From: SIG578 sp045543635
GTDB lineage: Bacteria > Bacillota > Clostridia > Oscillospirales > Ruminococcaceae
DNA: 18,260 bases
Reading direction: 5' to 3'
NCBI GenBank assembly: GCA_045543635.1
Contig: JAZQMT010000105.1
Location: forward strand, 1 to 18,260
The number at the start of each line of letters is the position of its first letter. Positions within the stretch are counted from its first letter, which is position 1. Of the stretch, positions 8,800-15,520 are shown one piece after another. The position numbers were made by a program, and so were the translations under genes. The notes beneath the pieces are model-generated. The model saw only the letters and a program-made list of their open reading frames with translations, made no database searches and was not told the origin of the DNA.

Positions 8800-9834
8800 A
8801 TGACCGAAATCAGTTCCTATAATCTTTCCGAACTGAAACAAATAATAAAAGAAATGGGTTTACCGCAATTTCGCGCAGCTCAAATTTATGAATGGCTGCA
8901 TGTAAAGCTTGCGGAAAGCTTTGATGAAATGACCAACTTGGATAAAAATCTGAGAAAAAGGCTTTCAGAGCAATTTACCATCGCTATGCCTGCTATTTCC
9001 AGAAAACTGGTTTCAAAAATAGACGGAACTCATAAATATTTGTTTGAATATGCAGATGGTGAATGTGTTGAATCGGTGGTCATGCGTTATAAATACGGCA
9101 ACAGTATCTGTCTGTCAACACAGGTGGGCTGTGCAATGGGCTGCAAATTTTGCGCCTCCACCAAAGCGGGAATAGTCCGCGATCTTTCGGCGGGTGAGAT
9201 ATTAGGTCAAATTTATCGCGCTCAGAAAGACATCGGCGAACGTATTTCTCATGTTGTTTTAATGGGAATAGGTGAGCCACTTGCAAATTTTGATAATGTA
9301 GTAAAATTTCTTTCTATGGTTTCCGATCCAAACGGGCTTAACATCGGTCAGCGTAATCTTTCGCTATCAACCTGTGGTATCGTTCCGAATATTGATAGGC
9401 TTGCGGAGCTTGATCTTCAAATAACACTATCGGTCTCGCTACATGCTCCTTTTAATGAGCTTCGCAGCAGCATGATGCCGATAAATAATAAGTATCCCAT
9501 TGAACAACTTCTTGCTGCCTGTCATCGTTATATAAAAAAAACAGGGCGAAGAATTTCTTTTGAATACTCACTTGTTCGCGGTGTTAATGATACGCCTCAG
9601 CATGCTGAAAAGCTTTGCGAACTTTTAAAGGGCATGCTATGCCATGTAAATCTCATTCCTGTAAACCCAATAGAACAAGCCGATTTTGAAAAAAGCGATA
9701 AAAAGAGCATTGAAATATTTAAGAATATTGTAGAGTCCCATAAGATAACAGCAACCATTCGCAGAAAGCTCGGAGCCGACATCAATGCCGCATGCGGACA
9801 GCTCCGACGGGAAAGTAAGCAAATGCACGGATAA
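8800..9834 (+). CDS. rlmN: 23S rRNA/tRNA adenine-C2 methyltransferase (radical SAM)
   Basis: RlmN makes 2-methyladenosine at A2503 of 23S rRNA and A37 of some tRNAs by a radical SAM mechanism. The 344-residue protein carries the cluster motif C111-x3-C115-x2-C118 (GCAMGCKFCAS). It also has the GIGEPLANF motif that holds the Gly-Glu SAM contact, and the C-terminal CGQLR motif whose cysteine (C332) is the methyl-carrying residue. A Cfr resistance methyltransferase is the nearest alternative; length, genome position and the ALDxNxxxRKRLSEQF-like N-terminal helices favour RlmN. The start ATG 8800 follows AAAGGACGA. It is the last gene of the yicC-rlmN run: a new promoter begins two bases after its stop codon. 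Confidence 0.95.
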   Translation: MTEISSYNLSELKQIIKEMGLPQFRAAQIYEWLHVKLAESFDEMTNLDKNLRKRLSEQFTIAMPAISRKLVSKIDGTHKYLFEYADGECVESVVMRYKYGNSICLSTQVGCAMGCKFCASTKAGIVRDLSAGEILGQIYRAQKDIGERISHVVLMGIGEPLANFDNVVKFLSMVSDPNGLNIGQRNLSLSTCGIVPNIDRLAELDLQITLSVSLHAPFNELRSSMMPINNKYPIEQLLAACHRYIKKTGRRISFEYSLVRGVNDTPQHAEKLCELLKGMLCHVNLIPVNPIEQADFEKSDKKSIEIFKNIVESHKITATIRRKLGADINAACGQLRRESKQMHG

Positions 9835-9836
9835 TG

Positions 9837-9866
9837 TTGACAAAAGGGTTATAAAAGTGGTATTAT
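9837..9866 (+). promoter_or_regulatory. Sigma-A-type promoter for the stp-prkC pair
   Basis: TTGACA (9837-9842) and TATTAT (9861-9866) are 18 bases apart: a perfect -35 and a five-of-six -10. The element sits directly after the rlmN stop codon (9832-9834), with no terminator between. Stp and PrkC can therefore be made both by read-through and from their own start. It resembles the 836 promoter in spacing and strength. Confidence 0.72.
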
Positions 9867-9902
9867 AGTAAAGTAATTGTAGCCGTGCTAGAGGTGATTT
9901 GT

Positions 9903-10625
9903 GTGAAGGCATATGGTCTTACCGATATTGGAAAAGTAAGAGAATCGAATCAGGATTGCTTTGCTGTTTCGGTTGATGGAGCGCAGCCGGTCTGGGCTGT
10001 CGTTTGCGATGGAATGGGCGGAGCTAATGGAGGGTATTTTGCAAGCAGTACTGCTGCCGGAGCCTTTTCACACAGTATGGACATTAGCTTCGAGGGATTA
10101 AAAACAAAGCAGATAGAAAATGTTATGTGTGAGGCTGTCCAAACTGCGAATTACTCGGTTTATAAAACAGCTTGTAAGCAGCAGGATCTTGCCGGTATGG
10201 GAACCACCCTTGTTGCCGCTGTTGTTTTCGGTGATAGTGCCCATATTGTCCATGTGGGAGATAGCCGCGCTTATCAGATAGGAGATGGGAAAATTACCCG
10301 CCTTACTACCGATCATTCAGTCGTTCAGCAGCTTGTTGAGCTCGGTCAAATTACTGAACAAGAGGCAAAAGTCCATCCTGAAAAAAATATGATAACCCGC
10401 GCTGTCGGTGTAAAAGACTCGGTTGAGTCTGATGCTGCTTCGGTAAAGCTTCGTAAAAATGATGCTATCCTTCTTTGTACGGATGGCCTTACCAATCTTG
10501 TGGAAGAAAGCGAAATTTTCAATATTGTAGAAAATAATTCTCAGGAGGAAGCGGCAGAAATGCTCATTTCTCTTGCTCTCTCGAGAGGCGGTACAGATAA
10601 TGTTACCGTAGTGCTTATAAAATGA
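9903..10625 (+). CDS. prpC: PP2C-family serine/threonine phosphatase (Stp/PrpC)
   Basis: This phosphatase reverses phosphorylation by the kinase encoded next. From the GTG at 9903 it has 240 residues, typical of bacterial PrpC/Stp. It holds the metal-binding motifs of the PPM family in order: GKVRESNQD near 10-18, VCDGMGG near 34-40, a GMGTT block near 98-102, VGDSRAY near 117-123, TxDHS, LLCTDGLTN near 192-200 and the closing GGTDNVTVV. The GTG start is chosen because GAGGTG (9891-9896) is six bases upstream and the family N terminus (xxYGLTDIGKVR) begins there; an in-frame GTG at 9885 lacks a site. It has its own promoter, and prkC starts 28 bases after its stop. Confidence 0.94.
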   Translation: MKAYGLTDIGKVRESNQDCFAVSVDGAQPVWAVVCDGMGGANGGYFASSTAAGAFSHSMDISFEGLKTKQIENVMCEAVQTANYSVYKTACKQQDLAGMGTTLVAAVVFGDSAHIVHVGDSRAYQIGDGKITRLTTDHSVVQQLVELGQITEQEAKVHPEKNMITRAVGVKDSVESDAASVKLRKNDAILLCTDGLTNLVEESEIFNIVENNSQEEAAEMLISLALSRGGTDNVTVVLIK

Positions 10626-10653
10626 TAGACCTTATAAATAGGAGTGAAAAACT

Positions 10654-12651
10654 ATGAATAAGTACATCGGCGTCAGGCTGGCAGGCCGCTATGAGATTCA
10701 GGAACAGGTCGGTATCGGCGGAATGGCAAATGTCTATAAGGCAAGAGATTTGATTGATGATATTACTGTTGCAGTCAAAATTCTCAAGGATGAATATATT
10801 CAGAATGAGGAATTTCTGCGCCGTTTCCGTAATGAGGCAAAGGCTATTGCAGGTCTTTCCCACCCCAATATCGTTAAGGTTTACGATGTTATTTATAACG
10901 ATGATGTTCCCGCCATTGTTATGGAATATATCGATGGTATTACTTTGAAAGAATATATTGAGCGTGAGGGCATTCTTAAATGGAAAGAGGCCCTGCATTA
11001 TACAGTGCAGATTTTAAGAGCACTTCAGCATGCGCACGATAAGGGAATTGTCCATCGCGACATTAAGCCGCAAAATATCATGCTATTGATGGACGGAACC
11101 ATTAAGGTGATGGATTTTGGCATTGCTCGCTTTGCCCGTTTTGAGACCAAAACAATTTCAGGTAAGGTTATCGGTTCGGTGCACTACATAAGTCCTGAAC
11201 AGGCTTGCGGTGATGTCACTGACCATAAAACCGATATTTATTCTATCGGTGTTATGCTTTTTGAAATGCTTACAGGCCGCCTGCCTTTTGAGGCGGATGC
11301 CGCTGTTTCGGTTGCCATGATGCAGGTTTCCAAAACTCCTGCAAGGCCCAGAGAAATCAATGATACTATTCCCGAAGGTCTGGAAGAAATAATTCTCAAA
11401 GCTATGCAGAAGGATACAAAGCTGCGCTATCAAAGTGCTGCCGAAATGCTTCGTGATATTGATGAGTTTAAAAAGAATCCCAGTATCCAGTTCTCTTATA
11501 AATACTTAAACGATGAAATGCCCACTCGCCATTTCGGTGCAGTTGCAAATGATGCTGCAAATGCTGATGAGGGAGAAGAAGAGGAGGAAAAGAAATCCCC
11601 TCTGCTTCCCATCCTTTTGGGTGTAACGTCTGCTGTTGTTCTTGCTGTTGTTATTTTTATTATCGTTGCATTGTCTAAGGGCGGAATCTTTAGCTCCACC
11701 AAAGCTATCACTGTTCCTGATGTCGTTGGTATGTCTATTACCGAGGCAATGGAAAAATATAAGGAATTTGATTTCAGCGGTTATGAAACTGCTTACAGTG
11801 ATGAGTTTGAGGAAGGCATTATTTTCGAGCAGGAAGAAAAAGCCGGTAAACAAACCAAAAATTATAAAATGGAAGTCTGGGTCAGCCTCGGTGCCAAAAA
11901 GGCAGAGATTCCTGATGTAACCGAATATGAGGTCAGCGCCGCTATTGATGCGCTTAAAAAAGCGGGATTTGAAAACTGGACAGAGATTCCGGAGGAAAGC
12001 TCTACTGTTTCTAAAAATCTTGTTGTGAGAACCAATCCGCAGCGTGGTGAAGAGGTGGCTCTATCTACAACTATCCAAATCTACTATGCAGTTGAAAAGC
12101 TTGAAAAGGTTCAGGTTCCTGATGTTCGTGATATGGATATTGCACAGGCAACACAGCTTCTTCAGGCAAAAGGTTTGGTCGTGAATGAGCCGGTTGAGGT
12201 CAATTCGGACAAAGCAAAAGGAATTGTTCTCTATCAGGATGTCACGCATGATACTTGGGTGGACCAGGGAACAAAGATCACCTTGAAGGTCAGCTCAGGC
12301 AAAAAACAGCAGACCAGTTATCAGATGGATATTCCCATCCCTGATTTTTATACAGGACAGATTGAGCTTATTGCAACGTTGGATGGTGAAACTGTTAAAA
12401 CCTCTAATCTGTATGCAACTGATGTCGATAAATGGGAACTTTCTTTAAGCGGAACCGGAGTTCGCAAGCTCGTTATCCGTATTGATGGTTCGGTTTATAA
12501 AGCATATAATGTCAATTTTGATAGTCAGACCAATACGCTGCTTCAGGATAATACTGACATTTTGAAGTCTCAGCTTGCCAGCTCTACACCTCCGCAAGAG
12601 AATGTTTCGAGTGAAATTGCTGTTCCCGAAACGCCCGTAACATTGGAGTAA
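10654..12651 (+). CDS. prkC: PASTA-domain serine/threonine protein kinase (PrkC/Stk type)
   Basis: This 665-residue membrane kinase has a cytoplasmic Hanks-type kinase domain: glycine loop near 20-25, K42, HRD at 134-136, DFG at 154-156, SPEQ near 180-183. An acidic linker (EGEEEEEKK, about 306-314), one transmembrane helix (about 316-340) and three extracellular PASTA repeats (about 352-413, 417-478, 486-548) follow. PASTA domains bind peptidoglycan fragments; family members control growth, cell-wall synthesis and spore germination. After the PASTA repeats is a further ~70-residue beta-rich domain (about 553-622) and a Ser/Thr/Pro-rich tail. Similar C-terminal extensions occur in clostridial kinases, but I cannot name the domain. 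The start ATG 10654 follows TAGGAGTG. The partner phosphatase is upstream, and a terminator follows the stop by 40 bases. Confidence 0.95.
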   Translation: MNKYIGVRLAGRYEIQEQVGIGGMANVYKARDLIDDITVAVKILKDEYIQNEEFLRRFRNEAKAIAGLSHPNIVKVYDVIYNDDVPAIVMEYIDGITLKEYIEREGILKWKEALHYTVQILRALQHAHDKGIVHRDIKPQNIMLLMDGTIKVMDFGIARFARFETKTISGKVIGSVHYISPEQACGDVTDHKTDIYSIGVMLFEMLTGRLPFEADAAVSVAMMQVSKTPARPREINDTIPEGLEEIILKAMQKDTKLRYQSAAEMLRDIDEFKKNPSIQFSYKYLNDEMPTRHFGAVANDAANADEGEEEEEKKSPLLPILLGVTSAVVLAVVIFIIVALSKGGIFSSTKAITVPDVVGMSITEAMEKYKEFDFSGYETAYSDEFEEGIIFEQEEKAGKQTKNYKMEVWVSLGAKKAEIPDVTEYEVSAAIDALKKAGFENWTEIPEESSTVSKNLVVRTNPQRGEEVALSTTIQIYYAVEKLEKVQVPDVRDMDIAQATQLLQAKGLVVNEPVEVNSDKAKGIVLYQDVTHDTWVDQGTKITLKVSSGKKQQTSYQMDIPIPDFYTGQIELIATLDGETVKTSNLYATDVDKWELSLSGTGVRKLVIRIDGSVYKAYNVNFDSQTNTLLQDNTDILKSQLASSTPPQENVSSEIAVPETPVTLE

Positions 12652-12690
12652 TGTAGGTAAAAGTCCGCGTTTCAAAAAGAAAAAAGCAAA

Positions 12691-12720
12691 GCGGCGGTAG
12701 AATTCTATCGCCGCCTTTTG
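12691..12720 (+). terminator. Rho-independent terminator after prkC
   Basis: A ten-pair stem (12691-12700 with 12705-12714, one G-U pair) closes an AATT loop and is followed by CTTTTG. It ends the stp-prkC transcript. The T run is short, so some read-through into rsgA is likely, especially since no clear promoter lies between this hairpin and rsgA. Confidence 0.8.
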
Positions 12721-12738
12721 TAAATTTGTGAGGAATTT

Positions 12739-13638
12739 ATGAAAAACAGTCAGGGCAGAATTTTAAAGGGAATCGGCGGTTTTTACTATGTCGAAACCTT
12801 TGATGGGATGGTCGAATGTCGTGCCAGAGGTGCGTTTCGTAATCAGGAAATGACACCGTATGTCGGTGATAATGTTATCATTGAGTATGACAGCGAAACG
12901 ATGACCGGCGTTGTAGATACCATTCTTGCGCGTAAAAACTTTCTTGTTCGTCCTGCTGTCAGTAATATAGATAAGCTTTATATCGTTTGTTCGACGGTTC
13001 TTCCTCAGCCAAACCTTTTAAACATTGATAAATTAACTGCTGTCGCCGTTCATAACGGTATCGAGCCTATTATTGTTATTAGCAAAACAGACCTTGATAG
13101 TGCACAACAACTTGTCAGTATTTATGAAAAAGCGGGTTTTACTGTGTTTGAGACTAGTGTAAACTCGGATGATGGGGCAGAGGCAGTGAAAAAAAGCCTC
13201 AGCGGCTGTGTAAGTGTTTTTACAGGCAATTCCGGTGTCGGAAAATCAACGCTTATTAATCAAATGTTTCCCGAGCTCAAGCTTAAAACGGGCGAGGTTT
13301 CCATGAAACTTTCCCGCGGTAGGCATACCACTCGGCATGTCGAGCTGTTTCCTCTCGAGAGCGGTGGCTACCTTGCCGATACTCCCGGTTTTTCCAGTAT
13401 TGATTTTGAGGGATATGCTGTTATAAAAAAGGATGAGGTGGTACACTGCTTTCCTGAGTTTGCAAAGTATATCGGCAACTGTCGTTTTCCTGATTGCAGT
13501 CATATCGGAGAAAGAGATTGCTCTGTTAAAACTGCTGTGGCAAATGGGTTTATTGCACCCTCCCGCTATGAAAGCTATTGCGCACTTTTTAAAGAAGCGG
13601 AAAAGATTCGGGATTGGGATATAAAGCAGAAAAGGTGA
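12739..13638 (+). CDS. rsgA: Ribosome small-subunit biogenesis GTPase RsgA
   Basis: RsgA is a circularly permuted GTPase that tests late 30S subunits. The 299-residue protein has an N-terminal OB fold (1-70), then the G4 motif SKTD (115-118) before the G1 P-loop GNSGVGKS (163-170) and the G3 DTPG (214-217). This order is the hallmark of the permuted fold. A zinc site follows with C248, C253, H255 and C261. The length matches B. subtilis CpgA (298). CpgA is a known PrkC substrate and PrpC target in Bacillus, so its position after the kinase pair is functionally sensible. The start ATG 12739 has a GTGAGGAA site. It is separated from prkC by a terminator, with no obvious promoter of its own. Confidence 0.95.
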   Translation: MKNSQGRILKGIGGFYYVETFDGMVECRARGAFRNQEMTPYVGDNVIIEYDSETMTGVVDTILARKNFLVRPAVSNIDKLYIVCSTVLPQPNLLNIDKLTAVAVHNGIEPIIVISKTDLDSAQQLVSIYEKAGFTVFETSVNSDDGAEAVKKSLSGCVSVFTGNSGVGKSTLINQMFPELKLKTGEVSMKLSRGRHTTRHVELFPLESGGYLADTPGFSSIDFEGYAVIKKDEVVHCFPEFAKYIGNCRFPDCSHIGERDCSVKTAVANGFIAPSRYESYCALFKEAEKIRDWDIKQKR

Positions 13639-13645
13639 TGCCCTT

Positions 13646-14281
13646 ATGAAAAAATGTGCTATTTTTGCAGCAGCTCCGATTGGTAATTTTGACTATATCA
13701 ATATCGAGCCTGATACAATGGTTATTTGCGCTGATGCAGGGATTCGCCATGCGAAAGCTTTGGGCAAAATCCCCGATCTTGTCCTCGGTGATTTTGATTC
13801 ATGCGATAAAAACGAAACCGAAGGCTTTTGCACCGTAAGTTTTCCTCCTCGTAAGGATGATACCGACCTTATGCTCGCTGTAAAATACGGTATGGAGGCG
13901 GGCTGTGAGGATTTTACTATTTTTGGTGCCCTCGGAGGGAAGAGACTTGATCATACCGTTGCCTCCTTTGCGGTTTTGGGTTACCTTGCCGATAACGGTC
14001 TTTCCGGTAAACTTGTCGATGAGAACACCACTGTTCGTGTCCTTGAGGTAGGGGAGCATATCATTGCCAATAACGGGGGTTATCTTTCACTTTTTCCGTT
14101 TGGATGTGATAGAGTTTCGGTGCTTTTGTCGGGCACGAGCTATGAGGGGCATGCTTTGCTTACTAGTTCATTTCCTCTCGGTGTAAGTAATGAAATTATA
14201 GGACATTCGGCTGTTGTAACTGTCCTTCAGGGAGACGAAATGAGCCGCGCGCTTTTAATCCTCTCCCAAAAAGACTATTAA
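13646..14281 (+). CDS. thiN: Thiamine pyrophosphokinase
   Basis: ThiN converts thiamine to thiamine pyrophosphate with ATP. The 211-residue protein shows the family signatures: ADAGIRHAKALG (near 29-40), PDLVLGDFDS (near 43-52), the KDDTDLMLA block (near 70-78) with acidic metal ligands, and GALGGKRLDH (near 92-101). The C-terminal thiamine-binding part contains the usual LSLFPFG segment. The length is typical (about 210). The start ATG 13646 lies eight bases after the rsgA stop, with an AAAGGTGATG site spanning the stop codon. In B. subtilis the gene rpe lies between cpgA and thiN; here it is absent. A promoter overlaps the thiN stop codon (see 14278). Confidence 0.93.
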   Translation: MKKCAIFAAAPIGNFDYINIEPDTMVICADAGIRHAKALGKIPDLVLGDFDSCDKNETEGFCTVSFPPRKDDTDLMLAVKYGMEAGCEDFTIFGALGGKRLDHTVASFAVLGYLADNGLSGKLVDENTTVRVLEVGEHIIANNGGYLSLFPFGCDRVSVLLSGTSYEGHALLTSSFPLGVSNEIIGHSAVVTVLQGDEMSRALLILSQKDY

Positions 14282-14307
14282 CAAAAATAATGCGCTCCGC
14301 GTATAAT
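14278..14307 (+). promoter_or_regulatory. Promoter candidate overlapping the thiN stop codon
   Basis: TTAACA (14278-14283) and a perfect TATAAT (14302-14307) are 18 bases apart. A start point would fall near 14313-14316, about 40 bases ahead of the 49-residue membrane peptide gene. It would serve that gene, spoVM and perhaps the next membrane gene. A sporulation sigma factor would be expected for spoVM, as in Bacillus; I did not find a convincing sigma-E site. Confidence 0.55.
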
Positions 14308-14346
14308 GAAAATGAGCAATTCTATTTTTATTTTGAATTCGCGGAG
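14295..14346 (+). promoter_or_regulatory. Split stem covering the ribosome site of the 49-residue membrane peptide gene
   Basis: CTCCGCG (14295-14301) and AATTC (14318-14322) pair with the contiguous GAATT-CGCGGAG (14335-14346), giving a 12-pair stem with a 16-base bulge on the 5' side and a 12-base loop. The 3' arm includes the start of the GGAGGAG ribosome site (14343-14349). The bulge contains the TATAAT above. Only RNA that runs through from thiN would contain the CTCCGCG arm; RNA starting near 14314 would lack it. Seen in sequence; the regulatory effect is inferred. Confidence 0.5.
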
Positions 14347-14353
14347 GAGTTTT

Positions 14354-14503
14354 ATGGGTAGAAGAAGAGGTACTTTTGGTCGCGTGCTTATTTGTGCCGG
14401 AATAGCAGTGTTGCTTTTGTCGTTCTGCTCATTTCGCTTTTTGGTAACTGTGGCGGCAATCATTTGTATTATTGTCGGCACAAAAATATTACTCTGTTCG
14501 TAA
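14354..14503 (+). CDS. Small membrane protein of unknown function, upstream of spoVM
   Basis: This is a 49-residue peptide: a basic head (MGRRRGTFGRV) followed by two hydrophobic stretches (about 11-27 and 29-47) parted by a short CSFRF turn, suggesting a membrane hairpin with three cysteines. It starts at ATG 14354, four bases after a strong GGAGGAG site. Its ribosome site, hydrophobic pattern and place between thiN and spoVM support it as a real gene. I do not recognise a named family. Co-transcription with spoVM (50 bases downstream) makes a sporulation or envelope role possible, but this is inference only. A longer in-frame reading from 14306 has no ribosome site. Confidence 0.65.
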   Translation: MGRRRGTFGRVLICAGIAVLLLSFCSFRFLVTVAAIICIIVGTKILLCS

Positions 14504-14553
14504 GGTTTCTTCGCGAGCTCAAAAGTTTTTTTACGAAATGGGGTATGAACTAT

Positions 14554-14640
14554 ATGAAGATCGTTGTTGTAAAAAGTCCGAAATTCCTAAAAGGTATATT
14601 AAGACTTATTTTCGGAATAAAAAAAGAGGATGATACATAA
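14554..14640 (+). CDS. spoVM: Stage V sporulation protein SpoVM
   Basis: This 28-residue peptide (MKIVVVKSPKFLKGILRLIF at its start) aligns without gaps to B. subtilis SpoVM over 26 positions with 12 identities. These include K2, K7, P9, K10, F11, L12, G14, I15, R17 and G21; P9 and I15 are important for membrane-curvature recognition in Bacillus. SpoVM is an amphipathic helix that sits on the convex forespore membrane, anchors the SpoIVA coat basement layer and inhibits FtsH. It lies after thiN, its Bacillus neighbour. The start ATG 14554 is ten bases from a GGGG run; ATG 14545, in frame, would add three residues but is too close to it. The reading frame is open further upstream, but no good start lies there. 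Genes this short are often missed. Confidence 0.85.
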   Translation: MKIVVVKSPKFLKGILRLIFGIKKEDDT

Positions 14641-14652
14641 AAGGAGAGTAAT

Positions 14653-15087
14653 ATGGCAAGATTGACGTTAAAAGAAAAAGAAGAACAAAGGGAAAGGCAG
14701 CGGAGGAAGGAACGCGGGTATAGGGATTATTGGTTTCTTTTACTCATTGTAGGAATAGTTTGGCTTTTAGAAACTCCCGCAGTCGTAGGCCTGCTTCTTA
14801 GCGAAAGCCGCAGCCATTTCTTTTCTTATGGCATATTCATGATAATCCTTTCGGTTGGCGGTTTTTTAACAGCGGTACTCTTGCTGGCGCTGGATAAAAG
14901 GAAAGCCAGTGTTATCGTAAGCAGCATTACTGCAGTATTTATTCTGCTTATCTGTGCACTTATTTACGCAGGCTATCAAAGAGCCATTAATATCAGTGAA
15001 ATGAATGTGCAACAGATCATTGTATCGTATGTAACGCCGCTTGCCGTTCCAATCGCAAATATAATTATGGTAAGCAGAAGAATATAA
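14653..15087 (+). CDS. Four-helix membrane protein of unknown function
   Basis: The 144-residue protein has a highly charged N-terminal tail (1-24, many K, R and E; possibly coiled coil) and then four hydrophobic segments, about 26-49, 58-80, 86-107 and 121-140, so it should be an integral membrane protein with a cytoplasmic head. I see no enzyme or transport motif and do not recognise the family. The start ATG 14653 follows AAAAGGAGA and is 12 bases from the spoVM stop, so it probably shares that transcript. It is closed by a terminator directly at its stop codon. A sporulation role is possible from context only. Confidence 0.75.
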   Translation: MARLTLKEKEEQRERQRRKERGYRDYWFLLLIVGIVWLLETPAVVGLLLSESRSHFFSYGIFMIILSVGGFLTAVLLLALDKRKASVIVSSITAVFILLICALIYAGYQRAINISEMNVQQIIVSYVTPLAVPIANIIMVSRRI

Positions 15088-15114
15088 GACCGTGCTTAAA
15101 AACCACGGTCTTTT
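15086..15114 (+). terminator. Rho-independent terminator after the membrane protein gene
   Basis: AAGACCGTG (15086-15094) pairs perfectly with CACGGTCTT (15104-15112) around a nine-base A-rich loop, ending in TTTT. The stem begins within the stop codon of the upstream gene. The next ribosome site starts only eight bases later, so no promoter fits between them and the downstream genes may depend on read-through. Confidence 0.8.
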
Positions 15115-15135
15115 GCCCTTTGGAGGAATGAAAAA

Positions 15136-15507
15136 ATGATAGCTATAAAACAAACCCCTGTTTACATCACAAGAGAACTTTGTTATCAGGCGAGAGTAGA
15201 CTATGATGAGAGCAAAATATGTTATGCTGCGCTTGATGGGCGGGATATTTGCGGTTTTTGTATCTTTGTCATGCAGGATAAGACTGCGATTATTCTTTAT
15301 GCCGAAGCACCTTCGCAGGATATATTGGATGGCGTTGTGCGCGCTGCTATTGCGGGTGGTGAGGAAAAAGGAGCCGAGTATTATGACTTTTCCGTTTCTC
15401 AACCGGTTGCAGAAAAGCTAATTCCCTTAGGATTTCGTAAAGCTCCTGGGACAAGCCCGCACTCTATTAAAAAATTATTTACCGTCTGTAAAGGCTGTGC
15501 AAAATAA
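15136..15507 (+). CDS. GNAT-like protein, function unknown
   Basis: This 123-residue protein has a strand pattern like the core of GNAT acetyltransferases: a short helix near 12-20, paired strands around ICYAALDGRDICGFCIF (28-44) and KTAIILYAEAP (49-59), a helix ILDGVVRAAIAGGEEKGA (63-80), a strand YYDFSV, then a LIPLGF turn (95-100) typical of the GNAT C-terminal end. It lacks a clear acetyl-CoA Q/RxxGxG/A loop, so an acetyltransferase activity is uncertain. It ends CKGCAK, a CxxC pair. The start ATG 15136 is nine bases from GGAGG. It lies 13 bases before the TSCPD gene and is surely co-transcribed with it. Confidence 0.7.
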   Translation: MIAIKQTPVYITRELCYQARVDYDESKICYAALDGRDICGFCIFVMQDKTAIILYAEAPSQDILDGVVRAAIAGGEEKGAEYYDFSVSQPVAEKLIPLGFRKAPGTSPHSIKKLFTVCKGCAK

Positions 15508-15520
15508 AGGAGAAATTATA

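Noticed and set aside
8800..9834. Cfr-type resistance methyltransferase instead of RlmN
   Set aside because: The position next to rsmB and prpC, the length and the C-terminal CGQLR motif fit the housekeeping RlmN; nothing suggests acquisition.
14498..14536. Inverted repeat CGTAA..TTACG ahead of spoVM
   Set aside because: Only five pairs with a long unpaired interior; no convincing stem or link to the ribosome site.
15128..15139. Mini reading frame ATG AAA AAA TGA overlapping the start of the GNAT-like gene
   Set aside because: Its ATG is one base from GGAGG, too close for initiation, while the main ATG is well spaced; the overlap is likely accidental.
14866..15402. 178-codon open frame on the - strand
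   Set aside because: It runs antisense across the membrane protein gene, the terminator and the GNAT-like gene, has no family resemblance, and its frame is a shadow of well-supported + strand genes.
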